Positions 33,199-43,502 are shown, numbered from the stretch's first letter. The stretch is 64,000 nt of DNA from Bacteroidota bacterium (GCA_018268085.1 JAFDXE010000023.1:1-64000); one strand, 5' to 3'. Program-made: numbers and translations. Notes: generated by a model not told the origin, from the sequence alone.

Positions 33199-35127
33199 CT
33201 ATTTCAACGTCTCTTTCAACCATCCATAAAACTCCCTTTGCCATACCAATGCATTCTGCGCATGCAGCACCCAATGATTTTCATCCGGTAAATACACCAG
33301 CTTACTTTTAATACCTTTTATCTGCGCAGCCGTAAAAGCCTGCAGTCCCTGCTCAATAGGCACACGATAATCTTTACCTCCCTGGTAAATAAGGATCGGT
33401 GTATTCCATTTATCAACATTATTACTCGGGTTAAAATTCGCCAATGCATTTTGTACAGCCGCATTTGATTTATCCCAATACGGTCCGCCGAAATCCCAGT
33501 TCACAAACCAAAGTTCTTCCGTTGTACCATACATACTTTTCAAATCAAACACACCATCATGTGCGATGAAAGATTTAAAACGGTTATTGTGAATACCGGC
33601 TAAATAATAAACAGAATAGCCTCCATAACTGGCGCCTACACATCCTAAACGGTTCTTATCTACATAAGTTTCTTTGCTTACATCATCAATGGCGCTGAGG
33701 TAGTCTTTCATTACCTGTCCGCCCCAATCTTTACTGATCTGTTCATTCCATTTTGTTCCATGGCCAGGCATTCCCCTGCGGTTTGGCGCCACTACGATGT
33801 ACCCATTGGCAGCCATCAACTGGAAATTCCACCGGAAAGAATAAAACTGGGTTAGGGGAGACTGTGGTCCGCCCTGGCAATACAACAAAGCCGGGTATTT
33901 TTTGCTGGCATCAAAATCGGGGGGATAGATCACCCACACCAGCATCTCTTTGCCATCAGTTGTTTTAACCATTCTTCTTTCTGTTCTGCTCATTTTCAAT
34001 TTCGAGTAGGCGTTGTCGTTAACATGCGTAAGTTGTTTCATTTGCCCGCTTCCTGCATCTACTGTATAAATTTCTGCAGCATGGTTCATATCGGTACGGG
34101 TTACGATGATGCTGTTGCCCAACTGGCCAACAATTCCGCTGATATCATAATCGCCTTTGGTTATTTGCCTGATCACGGGATCTGTATTCAGATCATTGGT
34201 ATAGGTAACTTCAAACAATTGCAGTGTTCCATCGATAGGTGCCGTAAAATAAATCGTATTGCCTTCCTTCGCCCATGCAAATGCTTCTACATGGATATCG
34301 TCGCGGTGCTCTGTGAGATTTCTTTTAACGATGGTACCGCGATTTACATTTCCAATGCCAACGATGATGTCTTGTTTGTCGGCTTCATAGCCATCCCTTT
34401 TCATGCTCAGCCATGCCAGTTGATTGCGGGAATTAAAGGAAGGATTCAGATCATAGCCAGGCATATCTTCTGTAAGATTGTATGTTTTGCCTGTGGCCAG
34501 GTCGTACGCATATAAATCCGTATTGGTACTTTGAGCATATTCTTTACCTGCTTTCTTCTTGGTAACATATACCACGAGTTTTCCATCTACACTCCAGATA
34601 TAATCTTCATCGCCTCCGAAAGGTTTTGTAGGACAGTCGTATGGTTGATTTTCCAATAAATCTTTTTTAGTTCCATTATCCAGGTCGGTTAAAAAAACAT
34701 GGCTGAACTTGCCGTCTTCCCAGGTATCCCAATGCCTGTAAGCCAGGTCGTCGTACACATACACATTCGATTTGCTTAGTTCCGGGTAAATATCTTTTCC
34801 CATTACTTTAGTCACCTGTACTTCATCATCAGCGATCTTATATTTTCCGTCGGGAGTAATTTTTGTATTGTTGAGCAGGCTGTCTGCATTGGTAATTTCA
34901 CTCACAGTACCATCCTGGATATTTACAATATATTTTTTGGATGAACTTTTATCCTGCGCTACGTTAGGTGTACTTACATTGTACACAACAAATTTTCCGT
35001 CTTTGGAAATGCCCAATGCTGAAACTCTTCCCAATTGCCAGAGCAGTTCCGGAGTCATTACATTTTGCGCAACGGTATGAGCAGTACACAATACGATGAG
35101 CGCTAAAATGGTTTGAATCTTTTTCAT
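33199..35127 (-). CDS. S9-family prolyl oligopeptidase-type peptidase, exported
   Basis: From the ATG at 35127 the product has 642 residues with a signal sequence ending near HTVAQ. The first two thirds are a beta-propeller of repeated strands; the last 250 residues are an alpha/beta hydrolase with the nucleophile in GASYGG, the Asp in GGKDYRVP and the His in DENHWV. CQGGPQSPLTQFYSFRW before them is typical of acylaminoacyl-peptidase/DPP-IV-like members. It should cleave dipeptides or acylated residues from short peptides in the periplasm. The frame opens at 35229, but that overlaps the mutase gene and precedes the signal. It follows the mutase gene by 44 bases. Confidence 0.9.
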   Translation of the reverse strand: MKKIQTILALIVLCTAHTVAQNVMTPELLWQLGRVSALGISKDGKFVVYNVSTPNVAQDKSSSKKYIVNIQDGTVSEITNADSLLNNTKITPDGKYKIADDEVQVTKVMGKDIYPELSKSNVYVYDDLAYRHWDTWEDGKFSHVFLTDLDNGTKKDLLENQPYDCPTKPFGGDEDYIWSVDGKLVVYVTKKKAGKEYAQSTNTDLYAYDLATGKTYNLTEDMPGYDLNPSFNSRNQLAWLSMKRDGYEADKQDIIVGIGNVNRGTIVKRNLTEHRDDIHVEAFAWAKEGNTIYFTAPIDGTLQLFEVTYTNDLNTDPVIRQITKGDYDISGIVGQLGNSIIVTRTDMNHAAEIYTVDAGSGQMKQLTHVNDNAYSKLKMSRTERRMVKTTDGKEMLVWVIYPPDFDASKKYPALLYCQGGPQSPLTQFYSFRWNFQLMAANGYIVVAPNRRGMPGHGTKWNEQISKDWGGQVMKDYLSAIDDVSKETYVDKNRLGCVGASYGGYSVYYLAGIHNNRFKSFIAHDGVFDLKSMYGTTEELWFVNWDFGGPYWDKSNAAVQNALANFNPSNNVDKWNTPILIYQGGKDYRVPIEQGLQAFTAAQIKGIKSKLVYLPDENHWVLHAQNALVWQREFYGWLKETLK

Positions 35128-35171
35128 AATATTTTTTTCGATTGTAATTGAAATGATTTTTTGTGCTGCAG

Positions 35172-36728
35172 TTACCTGTACTCTCCAAACACAGAACGTA
35201 AGGTATCTGAAATTTCTCCCAGGGTACAATAATGTTCAACGGCATCCAGTACAAGCGGCATCAGATTTTCGTTGGTTAACGCCGCATCGGAAATGCGTTG
35301 AAGACATTTGAAAACTGCGCCATTATCTCTTCTTTCTTTCAATGCTTTTAATTTATCGGATTGCATTTTCTGGATCGAATCGTCAATTTTAAATCCGGGG
35401 ATTTTATTGTTGTCTTCCGAAACAAACCGGTTTACACCTACAATGATCTTCGATTCATTTTCGATGGCCTGCTGGTATTTGTACGCACTTTTTGCGATCT
35501 CATCCTGGATAAATCCTTCTTCTATAGCTGCCACACTGCCACCCATGGCATCAATGGCTTCAATTAATTGCCAGGCTTCTTTTTCAACTTCTGCTGTAAG
35601 GTATTCTACATAATAACTTCCGGCCAGCGGATCGGCGGTGTCGGCTGCACCACTTTCAAATGCAACAATTTGTTGTGTACGCAAAGCTATCCTGGCTGCT
35701 TCTTCTGTTGGTAAACTCAGCGCTTCATCGTAGCCGTTAGTATGTAACGATTGCGTTCCTCCAAGTACGGCAGCCAGTGTTTGTACGGTAACCCTGCTGA
35801 TATTATTCATTGGCTGTTGTGCTGTTAACGTACTTCCGCCTGTTTGCGTATGAAACCGCAGCATCATTGCTTTTTCATCCGTTGCACCCAGTTCTTTCAT
35901 GATGTTTGCCCACATTTTCCTTGCGGCCCTGAACTTGGCCACTTCCTCAAATAAATTATTGTGTGCATTAAAGAAGAAGGAGAGCCGTTTGCCAAATACA
36001 TTGATATCAAGTCCTTTTTCCAAAGCCGCTTTCACGTATGCTTTTCCATTGCTGAGGGTGAAGGCAATTTCCTGTACTGCTGTACTGCCGGCCTCACGGA
36101 TATGGTAACCCGAAATGGATATGGTATTCCATTTCGGTACTTCCCTGCTGCACCATTCAAAAATGTCGGTGATGATGCGCATGGATGGCTTGGGCGGAAA
36201 AATATATGTTCCTCTTGCCGCATATTCTTTCAGGATATCATTTTGTATCGTTCCGTTTATTTTTGAAAGATCGGCACCTTGCTTTTTTGCCAGTGCTACA
36301 TAAAATGCCAGTAAAATAAAACCGGTAGCATTAATGGTCATGGATGTGGAAACCTGCTCCAGTTTAATTCCTTCAAACAGCTTTTCCATGTCTTCCAGGC
36401 TGTCGATGGCCACACCTACTTTACCTACTTCTCCATCTGCCAGGGGGTGATCGCTATCATAACCAATTTGCGTGGGCAGATCAAACGCAACGCTTAACCC
36501 GCTTACGCCCTGGTTCAGCAAATAATGATAACGCTTATTACTTTCTTCTGCAGTAGAAAATCCTGCATACTGCCGCATCGTCCACAGTTTACCGCGGTAC
36601 ATGGTACTTTGTACACCTCTCGTAAAAGGGTATTCACCGGGTAAATGATCTGTTGTATTTGGCAGGTCGGCAGCCGTGTACACTTCTTTTACGGGGATGG
36701 AAGAATCGGTAGTTAGTTGTGTTGACAT
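35172..36728 (-). CDS. Methylmalonyl-CoA mutase-type large subunit without B12 domain
   Basis: The 518-residue protein covers the TIM-barrel substrate domain of the acyl-CoA mutase family and stops at the position where the linker to the B12-binding domain would begin, as in two-subunit isobutyryl-CoA-type mutases. Motifs: [44 protein letters not shown] and [19 protein letters not shown]. Tyr54 and Arg248 sit at the positions that contact the succinyl carboxylate in methylmalonyl-CoA mutase, where isobutyryl-CoA mutases have Phe and Gln. The small B12 subunit must be encoded outside the window. Confidence 0.85.
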   Translation of the reverse strand: MSTQLTTDSSIPVKEVYTAADLPNTTDHLPGEYPFTRGVQSTMYRGKLWTMRQYAGFSTAEESNKRYHYLLNQGVSGLSVAFDLPTQIGYDSDHPLADGEVGKVGVAIDSLEDMEKLFEGIKLEQVSTSMTINATGFILLAFYVALAKKQGADLSKINGTIQNDILKEYAARGTYIFPPKPSMRIITDIFEWCSREVPKWNTISISGYHIREAGSTAVQEIAFTLSNGKAYVKAALEKGLDINVFGKRLSFFFNAHNNLFEEVAKFRAARKMWANIMKELGATDEKAMMLRFHTQTGGSTLTAQQPMNNISRVTVQTLAAVLGGTQSLHTNGYDEALSLPTEEAARIALRTQQIVAFESGAADTADPLAGSYYVEYLTAEVEKEAWQLIEAIDAMGGSVAAIEEGFIQDEIAKSAYKYQQAIENESKIIVGVNRFVSEDNNKIPGFKIDDSIQKMQSDKLKALKERRDNGAVFKCLQRISDAALTNENLMPLVLDAVEHYCTLGEISDTLRSVFGEYR

Positions 36729-36781
36729 AAATTCCGTTTGATAAATTACTACGCTGAGAAAATTAATTAAAGCTTAAACGA

Positions 36782-37303
36782 TCAGGAAAGTACTTTTTTT
36801 GCTTCGTACTGAAGCGCATCCAGTACAACAGTATTCAGTTCTGCGTTGGTAGTCATGCTGTATTCTAAAATGCGTTTGCCAAGGTCCATGGCAATGGCTT
36901 CGGTTGGTAGTGTAGCTGCCAGTTGATTGATAACATAAATATTCTGATCACGCAAACGTGTAATGGCATTCCATACTTCCGGGCTTACATAAATCTGCTG
37001 CGTAACATTATATTCATATTCTGATTTGAGCATGTTTACCAGGTTGGTGTGCAGGGTAGCTGCGCTGGTTTGCATGGAATCCACCCTGCCAATTAGATTT
37101 TTCAATCCCGCCCTTTCTGCAAACAACGTCAAACGTTCCAATGCCTGCATTTTTAATCTTAATCCTTCATTATTTACATCGGCTCTTTCTTTAATGAGTT
37201 CTTTCATGCCCCTGAATTCTATGAATAACAAACCAATGATCACGAAATAGAATACAATAACCGCTATCTCCACGTATTGAAAGTTGATTTCAAGTAATGT
37301 CAT
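36782..37303 (-). CDS. Membrane-anchored helical protein, unknown function
   Basis: The 173-residue protein has one N-terminal membrane helix (about residues 10-30) and a mainly helical cytoplasmic or periplasmic part with a long coiled stretch (KMQALERLTLFAERAGLKNL). The C-terminal half has EVWNAITRLRDQNIYVINQLA. I believe similar proteins are widespread in Bacteroidota but cannot name a family. It is 53 bases upstream of the mutase gene on the same strand and may share its transcript. Confidence 0.65.
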   Translation of the reverse strand: MTLLEINFQYVEIAVIVFYFVIIGLLFIEFRGMKELIKERADVNNEGLRLKMQALERLTLFAERAGLKNLIGRVDSMQTSAATLHTNLVNMLKSEYEYNVTQQIYVSPEVWNAITRLRDQNIYVINQLAATLPTEAIAMDLGKRILEYSMTTNAELNTVVLDALQYEAKKVLS

Positions 37304-37393
37304 ATTTTATTATTTACCTGTAAAAATAAACAAGATCGGCAACAAATTCCTCCTTTCGCAAACAGTAAACTTATAGGCTTTGGAATTTCACGT

Positions 37394-37401
37394 TAATTTT
37401 G
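37394..37401 (+). promoter_or_regulatory. -7 element of the A-type Fe-S carrier gene
   Basis: TAATTTTG matches TAnnTTTG, 29 bases before the ATG. A TTTG at 37379-37382 is too close (11 bases) to be a normal -33 element. Confidence 0.5.
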
Positions 37402-37430
37402 CTTCATTCCCGATCTAAAATTATACAATC

Positions 37431-37775
37431 ATGGAAACAACAATCAAATCACCAATTACATTTACAGGTTCTGCCATTAGCGAGATCAATCGTTTAATGA
37501 AAGAAGATGCTTCTGTTGCGGGAAAGATGTTGAGGGTTGGTGTGAAAGGTGGCGGTTGCAGTGGGATGACCTATGTGCTGGATTTTGACCAGAGAAATGA
37601 CAACGATGAAGTGTATGAAGTGAGCGGACTTACCTACATCATGGATAAGGCACACGGCATTTATTTAACCGGTATGGAAGTGAACTGGGAGGGAGGATTG
37701 AATTCTCGTGGGTTTACGTTCAAGAATCCCAATGCCAGTAATACCTGCGGATGTGGAACCAGTTTTGCAGTTTAA
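37431..37775 (+). CDS. A-type iron-sulfur cluster carrier (IscA/ErpA family)
   Basis: The 114-residue protein shows the three conserved cysteines of A-type carriers: one in VKGGGCSGMTYVLDF and two in the C-terminal NTCGCGTSF. The family passes [2Fe-2S] or [4Fe-4S] clusters to target enzymes. The pattern GFTFKNPNA before the last cysteines is typical. It stands alone, away from other isc or suf genes, and ends with a strong terminator, so it is monocistronic. Confidence 0.93.
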   Translation: METTIKSPITFTGSAISEINRLMKEDASVAGKMLRVGVKGGGCSGMTYVLDFDQRNDNDEVYEVSGLTYIMDKAHGIYLTGMEVNWEGGLNSRGFTFKNPNASNTCGCGTSFAV

Positions 37776-37800
37776 TTTCTTTGTAATAGTTGTTTAATAA

Positions 37801-37831
37801 AAAAGCCAATCAAATATGATTGGCTTTTTTT
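37801..37831. terminator. Bidirectional terminator between the Fe-S carrier gene and secDF
   Basis: GCCAATCA (37805-37812), loop AATA, TGATTGGC (37817-37824), with an A-run before and a T-run after. It serves the + strand gene and the convergent secDF. Confidence 0.9.
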
Positions 37832-37854
37832 ATTGTTATTCTTTTAGTAGGTAC

Positions 37855-40839
37855 TTACAGTGCCGGCGCTTTTTCATGTGCCCTCTTTACCACAACTTCG
37901 CTGGCTGCACCCAAAGGTTTGTCTTTTGCAAAATCAACAAGAATTGGCGCTCCCACGAAGATAGATGAGTAAGTACCGGTAATCACACCAATCAACATCG
38001 CAAAAGCAAAACCACGTGTTACTTCACCACCAAAGATGAAGAGGATAAGCAACACGAGGAATACGGTTACTGACGTCATAATCGTACGACTTAACGTATC
38101 GTTGATCGCACGGTTAATGATGGTTGTTTTTGACGCATTTTTCATATCCCTGCTATACTCACGGATCCTGTCGAACACAATTACGGTATCATTCATCGAG
38201 AACCCAATTACCGTTAATACCGCAGCGATAAAATGCTGATCGATTTCAAGTGGGAATGGTACGATGTTTTTAAAGAATGAGAACACAGCAAGCGTTACCA
38301 GAACGTCATGCAATAACGTGAGGATGGTTCCTGCAGAATATCTCCAGTCGCGGAAACGAACGAAGATATAGAGGAAGATGATCAGCATGGCAAAGATTGT
38401 TGCCCTGATAGCACCTCTTTTCAGGTCATCAGAAATACTTGGCTGCACAGTGGTGCGGCTTTCAATTGATTTCTTAGAAAAATCTGTAAAGCTCAGGTTG
38501 GCTGGTAATACTTTTTTAAGTCCTTCATACAATTTAGTTTCTACTAAGCTGTCTGCATTATCCTGACCTTTTAAGTATGACGTAGTAATATTCAATATTC
38601 TCGAATCATTACCAACCGTTTTCAGTGTAATATTATCTCCTTCCAGGGATTTTTTCAATTCATCTCTTAATGCATCATTGCCTTCCACTTTTTTATCAAA
38701 CTTAATGGTATAACTACGTCCACCTTTAAATTCAACACCTTCATGGAAACCATTGAAGAAAGCGGCAATACCTGCAAGCAATACGATTGCCGAGATAATA
38801 TAAGCTACTTTTCTATACTCAATGAATTTGAAGTTTGCGTGTTTGAAAATACGTTTAGAGATTCCGGTAAAGTAATTGAAGTGACGATTTCTCTTTGTCC
38901 AAACGTCGGTAATCAGCCTTGACACCAGGATACCACAGAATAAAGACAGGAGGATACCAATGATCTGCGTAGTAGCAAATCCAAGTACCGGACCCAAACC
39001 GAAGTAAACAAGTATGATCGCCGTTAACAATGAAGTAACGTGCGCATCAATAACGGGAGCGAGTGAACGACGATAACCATCATTAACCGCCTGCTGGTAT
39101 GATTTACCTTTCGTTAATTCTTCCTTGATCCTTTCAAAGATGATTACGTTGGTATCTACCGCCAAACCAATGGTAAGTACCAAACCGGCGATACCTGCAG
39201 CAGTAAGCGTAAAGCCCATAGCCGTTAATACACCGATCGTAAACAACAGGTTTAATATTAATGCAATATTGGCAACCCAGCCGCCGGTATTGTAATACAC
39301 CAGCATCAACACAAAAATTACTACGAATGAGATAAGGAATGCCATCGCACCACCTTTAACGGCTTCCTGGCCAAGGGTAGGACCTACAACTGTTTCAGCA
39401 ACGATTTTCGCTGGAGCATCCAGTTTACCAGACTTAAGGATATTGGCAAGATCCTGTGCTTCTTCAACAGAAAAACTTCCGGCTATTTCAGAATTACCTC
39501 CATCGATCTGCTGGTTTACATTCGGAGCGCTGTAAACAATATCATCCAATGCAATGGCAATGGGACGGCCAACATTTTTACCCGTCATTTTAGACCAGAT
39601 CTTACTACCTGCAGGATTCATCTGCATTTTGATGGCAGGACGGCCCATTTCATCGTAATCCTGTTTGGCTTCTTCTACCGCGGTTCCTTCCAGTTGTGCT
39701 TTTTCAGTACCTGGTAAAGTATGTACAGCATATAATGGGAAGAATCTTACATTTCCTTTTCCTTTGGCTTCACTTTTTTCTTCTATACCAAAAAGGAATT
39801 TCAGATCGCCGGGAAATGCACCCTTCACCACCTCATTATTAATATAAGAATAGAAAAGAGAGGTATCTTTTACTTCCACTCTTCCGATATAAGGCGGATA
39901 ACTAACCCTTCCGTTTGCTTCCTGCTGACCACCAACCGGGTTGATGATTTTGAGGAAAGGGTTGGCATTCTGCTTCATTTTGGTGGTGTCCTTCATGGCA
40001 GCAGTATCAGCACTGTTTACGCCATTCATATAATTCTGAAGGCTTTTATCTGCAGCAAGCAATTCATTCTGCAGATCGTCTATACGATATACTTCCCAGA
40101 ACTGAAGGTTGGCAGAAGACTGAAGGAACTTACGCACTCTTTCGGGATCAGTGATACCGGCCAGTTCAACGTTGATTACACCTTTGTTGGCATCGAGGTT
40201 GATGTTAGGCTGCGCCACACCAAATTTATCAATACGTTTTACGAGGATCTTATAGGTTTGATTGATCGCATCTTTGGATATCGCCTGTATCTTATTTACA
40301 ACAGCTTTATCATCATCAGTGATCTTTATGTCTTTACCAGGGCCGGCAAACAAAGCAGACAATTTACCTGCACCGTTGTTACGGATATAAGCTTCACTGA
40401 ATAAAGTGATATAATCAGATTCACTGTTCAGTTTAGCTTTGTTGGCATCGTCCAGCGCTTTTGCCAGCAAAGGATCTTTTGAATTGTTACTGAGTGATTT
40501 TAATAATCCCTGTAAGCTAACGTCCATGGTTACACTAATACCTCCCTGCAGATCAAGGCCGAGGTTTAGTTCATTCTCTTTACATTTCTGGTAAGAAGTT
40601 CCAACGATCGGGTAGATCTCTTTGTCTTTCGTACTGTCGAGAATGTGCTGCATTTTAGCGTTGATCACAGCCTTTTTCTGATCTTCCGATAAGCCGGCAG
40701 TTTGGGTTTTGGTTAAACGCTCAGCCTGTGTTCTCACCGAACTTTCGTAACTACGAACCACCCAGGTGTAGGAAAGTTCCCAAAGCGAGATAAGGATTAA
40801 AGCAATAGTGAAAAACCAGACTAAACCTTTCAGTTTCAT
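37855..40839 (-). CDS. secDF: SecDF fused protein-export membrane protein
   Basis: The 994-residue protein joins SecD and SecF in one chain, as usual in Bacteroidota. The SecD half has the motif ELNLGLDLQGGISVTMDV near residue 90, a large periplasmic part with LAGITDPERVRKFLQSSANL and helices around 500-660 (GLVLTIGLAVDTNVIIFERIKEE). The SecF half begins near 670 and has FNGFHEGVEFKGGRSY and VIGFSMNDTVIVFDRIREY. It uses the proton gradient to help SecYEG-driven secretion. Gene layout: monocistronic, promoter at 40886-40893. Confidence 0.96.
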   Translation of the reverse strand: MKLKGLVWFFTIALILISLWELSYTWVVRSYESSVRTQAERLTKTQTAGLSEDQKKAVINAKMQHILDSTKDKEIYPIVGTSYQKCKENELNLGLDLQGGISVTMDVSLQGLLKSLSNNSKDPLLAKALDDANKAKLNSESDYITLFSEAYIRNNGAGKLSALFAGPGKDIKITDDDKAVVNKIQAISKDAINQTYKILVKRIDKFGVAQPNINLDANKGVINVELAGITDPERVRKFLQSSANLQFWEVYRIDDLQNELLAADKSLQNYMNGVNSADTAAMKDTTKMKQNANPFLKIINPVGGQQEANGRVSYPPYIGRVEVKDTSLFYSYINNEVVKGAFPGDLKFLFGIEEKSEAKGKGNVRFFPLYAVHTLPGTEKAQLEGTAVEEAKQDYDEMGRPAIKMQMNPAGSKIWSKMTGKNVGRPIAIALDDIVYSAPNVNQQIDGGNSEIAGSFSVEEAQDLANILKSGKLDAPAKIVAETVVGPTLGQEAVKGGAMAFLISFVVIFVLMLVYYNTGGWVANIALILNLLFTIGVLTAMGFTLTAAGIAGLVLTIGLAVDTNVIIFERIKEELTKGKSYQQAVNDGYRRSLAPVIDAHVTSLLTAIILVYFGLGPVLGFATTQIIGILLSLFCGILVSRLITDVWTKRNRHFNYFTGISKRIFKHANFKFIEYRKVAYIISAIVLLAGIAAFFNGFHEGVEFKGGRSYTIKFDKKVEGNDALRDELKKSLEGDNITLKTVGNDSRILNITTSYLKGQDNADSLVETKLYEGLKKVLPANLSFTDFSKKSIESRTTVQPSISDDLKRGAIRATIFAMLIIFLYIFVRFRDWRYSAGTILTLLHDVLVTLAVFSFFKNIVPFPLEIDQHFIAAVLTVIGFSMNDTVIVFDRIREYSRDMKNASKTTIINRAINDTLSRTIMTSVTVFLVLLILFIFGGEVTRGFAFAMLIGVITGTYSSIFVGAPILVDFAKDKPLGAASEVVVKRAHEKAPAL

Positions 40840-40885
40840 GATAATGTGCTTTTATTAGCTAAGTAGTTAATTTTTTTAGAGTGTG

Positions 40886-40893
40886 CAAAGATA
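40886..40893 (-). promoter_or_regulatory. -7 element of secDF
   Basis: On the minus strand TATCTTTG matches TAnnTTTG exactly, 46 bases before the secDF ATG. No TTTG at the usual -33 distance. Confidence 0.6.
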
Positions 40894-40965
40894 GGGGAAA
40901 AACCGATTGATGGTAGTTAGTGCTTATATTTAGATTTTGCCCCAAATTGCGCCAAATTACAGCTT

Positions 40966-42267
40966 ATGGCCGTTGGTGGTAAAATAGTATGGGATCGGGT
41001 AGTTTGTATGTTGGTTTTGTTGAATTCGTTCATGGTTTACGGCCAGAAACAACAGTCTACGGTAGTTGCTGACGGCAGCAATAACGTTTCAGATGATTTT
41101 TTTATTTCATTGTTCAACAACAAGCCCGGCGTTTTTGATAGTGTGCTGCTGCACCGTATCGGCTGGAATGTGCAATTGCTGTACACTAAAATCGACCAGG
41201 CCAGAAACGGATCGGTAGTACTGGAAAAACATTATTTCAATAAAAAAGACGCGGCCTATTTTTACCCTTCTACGGCCATTAAACTTCCACTCGCCATTTT
41301 AGCACTCCAGAAATTGCATGAACTGCCTTTCCCGGGTATCGATATCAATACAAGTATGATTACCGGCGCTTTTTATAGTGGGCAAACACCGCAATACAAT
41401 GATCCCAATGCTCCCGACGGGCGACCAACCATTGGCCGTTATATTCAGGAAATGATGCTGGCTAATGACCTGAATGCGATGGACAGGCTCTATGAATTTC
41501 TCGGCCAGGAATACATAAATAAGCAACTGTTGGCTAAAGGATATAAAAGTGTACAGATACTTCACCGCCCCGGCAATTATTTAAGTGATGATGAGAACCG
41601 GCATACCAACCCGGTAAGCTTTTACAATCGCGGGATCAGAACAGCTTTGTTTACGCAGCCTATGCAGTATAGTGAAATGAGATTTGGCCCGCGGAACGAT
41701 TTTATCGGGAAAGGATATATGAATGATACCATCCTGGTTTCCTCACCTATGAATTTTTCAGCAATGAACAGGATCAGCCTCGATGATCTGAATACTATGA
41801 TGATTGCATTGTTGTTCCCTGAAAAATGCAGGGTAGAAGAACGATTTAATATTACGGATGCCGATAGGAAATTTTTATTGAAGTATATGTCGCAATTGCC
41901 CGGCGAATCGGGGTATCCCGGTTTTGATACTGCTGCTGTAGACATATCACCTAAATATCTTTTTTACGGAAATGATAAAAAGGAAATCGCAGGTAACCCG
42001 AGAATATTTAATGTTACCGGTATGGAATATGGCCAGTTAACAGATATTGCTTTTATCATTGATACAGAAAAAAAACTTTCGTTTATACTTGCCGCTACGA
42101 TCTATTGCAACAACGACGGAATACTCAATGATGACCACTACAACTATCAGCAAACCGGGTTACCCTTTATGAAAAATATCGGTCGTTTGGTATATGAATA
42201 TGAACTTACACGTAAAAGAAATAATGTGCCCGACCTGTCGCCGTTCTTGTTTACCTACGATAAATAG
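40966..42267 (+). CDS. Class A beta-lactamase-like exported protein with altered active site
   Basis: The 433-residue protein has an N-terminal signal (to about residue 27) and the plan of the class A-type serine hydrolases of Bacteroidota. The first motif reads FYPSTAIKLPLAILALQKL: with Lys106 as the fixed residue, the position three before it is Thr103, not Ser, and the only Ser is at 102. The second motif (SDN in the family) reads A-N167-D168-L169, and the third (K-x-G) reads N349-V-T-G. All three motifs are thus altered. It may be a binding protein or use a shifted nucleophile. Divergent from secDF; the next gene starts 27 bases downstream. Confidence 0.75.
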   Translation: MAVGGKIVWDRVVCMLVLLNSFMVYGQKQQSTVVADGSNNVSDDFFISLFNNKPGVFDSVLLHRIGWNVQLLYTKIDQARNGSVVLEKHYFNKKDAAYFYPSTAIKLPLAILALQKLHELPFPGIDINTSMITGAFYSGQTPQYNDPNAPDGRPTIGRYIQEMMLANDLNAMDRLYEFLGQEYINKQLLAKGYKSVQILHRPGNYLSDDENRHTNPVSFYNRGIRTALFTQPMQYSEMRFGPRNDFIGKGYMNDTILVSSPMNFSAMNRISLDDLNTMMIALLFPEKCRVEERFNITDADRKFLLKYMSQLPGESGYPGFDTAAVDISPKYLFYGNDKKEIAGNPRIFNVTGMEYGQLTDIAFIIDTEKKLSFILAATIYCNNDGILNDDHYNYQQTGLPFMKNIGRLVYEYELTRKRNNVPDLSPFLFTYDK

Positions 42268-42268
42268 C

Positions 42269-42276
42269 TATTTTTG
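42269..42276 (+). promoter_or_regulatory. -7 element of the aminotransferase gene
   Basis: TATTTTTG fits TAnnTTTG and overlaps a TTG at 42274 that would open the longest frame. Translation should instead begin at the ATG at 42295. Confidence 0.55.
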
Positions 42277-42294
42277 CGCATCGAAAATTGCTAT

Positions 42295-43488
42295 ATGAAT
42301 TTATCTTCACTACTAACCCGCTTTAATGAACCGGAAACATTAAAGATGGCCAAGCTTGGCCGTGAACTAAGAGCGCAGGGAATTGACCTTACAGATTTAA
42401 GCCTCGGTGAACCTGATTTTGATACACCGGTACATATTAAAGATGCGGCTAAAAAAGCAATTGACGAAAATTACAGTCATTACCCGCCTGTTGCCGGTTT
42501 TCTTGAATTAAGACAAGCCATTTGCACAAAATTAAAACGAGATAACGGCCTTGAATACACGCCGGAACAGATCGTTGTAAGCACCGGCGCCAAACAGAGC
42601 ATCGCCAATTTGGTGTTGAGCCTGGTAGATAAAGACGATGAGGTAATTATTCCAACACCTTACTGGGTTACCTACAGTGAAATTGTGAAACTGGCCGGAG
42701 GAAAGGTGAACCTTGTTAAAACTACTGTTGAAAATGGGTATAAGATTACCGCAGAACAATTGAAAGCGGCTATTACGCCTAAAACAAAATTATTTATGTA
42801 TTCATCGCCCTGTAATCCTACAGGAGCATTGTATAGCAGGGAAGAGCTTACGGCAATGGCTGAAGTTTTTAAAGCCAATCCCCAGGTGTTTATCATGAGC
42901 GATGAAATTTACGAGCACATTAATTTTACCGGCAAACACCAAAGCATTGCACAGTTTGATTTCCTGAAAGACCGCACTATTATCATTAATGGGTTTAGTA
43001 AAGGATTTGCCATGACGGGATGGAGACTTGGTTATATTGCTGCTCCAGCAGAAATTGCCAAAGCCTGTGATAAAGTTCAGGGCCAGTTTACCAGCGGCGC
43101 CAATTCTATTGCACAACGGGCAGGCATAGCCGCTTTATTGGGCGATCTTACGCCCACTTACGAAATGACCAGGATATTTCACCAACGCCGTGATAAAGTG
43201 ATGGAACTGCTGAATGAAATCCCGAACATCATTTGCGATACACCACCTGCGGCATTTTACATGTTCCCAGATGTTAAAGCTTATTTTGGAAAGAAAACCC
43301 CGGCTGGTGAAGTTATAGCCAATGCCGACGATCTGTGTATGTATCTATTAAATACGGCTCACGTATCGGTAGTTACCGGAAAAGCATTCGGAGAAAGCAA
43401 TTGTATTCGTTTGTCATTTGCAAACAGCACGGAAAACCTGGTAAAAGGAATCGGGAAAATTAAAAAGGCATTAGGTGATTTAGCCTGA
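42295..43488 (+). CDS. Class I PLP-dependent aminotransferase (aspartate aminotransferase-like)
   Basis: From the ATG at 42295 the enzyme has 397 residues. It belongs to the aspartate aminotransferase I-gamma/beta group: DLSLGEPDFDTP near the N-terminus, STGAKQSI, the conserved SPCNPTGALYS, SDEIYEHI, and the PLP lysine in GFSKGFAMTGWRLGY. It should move amino groups between aspartate (or another amino acid) and 2-oxoglutarate in the cytosol. Exact specificity is not certain. The promoter is just upstream, so it is probably independent of the preceding gene. Confidence 0.92.
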   Translation: MNLSSLLTRFNEPETLKMAKLGRELRAQGIDLTDLSLGEPDFDTPVHIKDAAKKAIDENYSHYPPVAGFLELRQAICTKLKRDNGLEYTPEQIVVSTGAKQSIANLVLSLVDKDDEVIIPTPYWVTYSEIVKLAGGKVNLVKTTVENGYKITAEQLKAAITPKTKLFMYSSPCNPTGALYSREELTAMAEVFKANPQVFIMSDEIYEHINFTGKHQSIAQFDFLKDRTIIINGFSKGFAMTGWRLGYIAAPAEIAKACDKVQGQFTSGANSIAQRAGIAALLGDLTPTYEMTRIFHQRRDKVMELLNEIPNIICDTPPAAFYMFPDVKAYFGKKTPAGEVIANADDLCMYLLNTAHVSVVTGKAFGESNCIRLSFANSTENLVKGIGKIKKALGDLA

Positions 43489-43502
43489 TAACTGCTGAAT
43501 AT

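Noticed and set aside
34024..34515. 163-codon frame antisense to the S9 peptidase
   Set aside because: No start context or motif; the sense gene has a complete catalytic triad.
35128..35229. Longer N-terminus of the S9 peptidase
   Set aside because: It overlaps the mutase gene and would precede a clear signal peptide.
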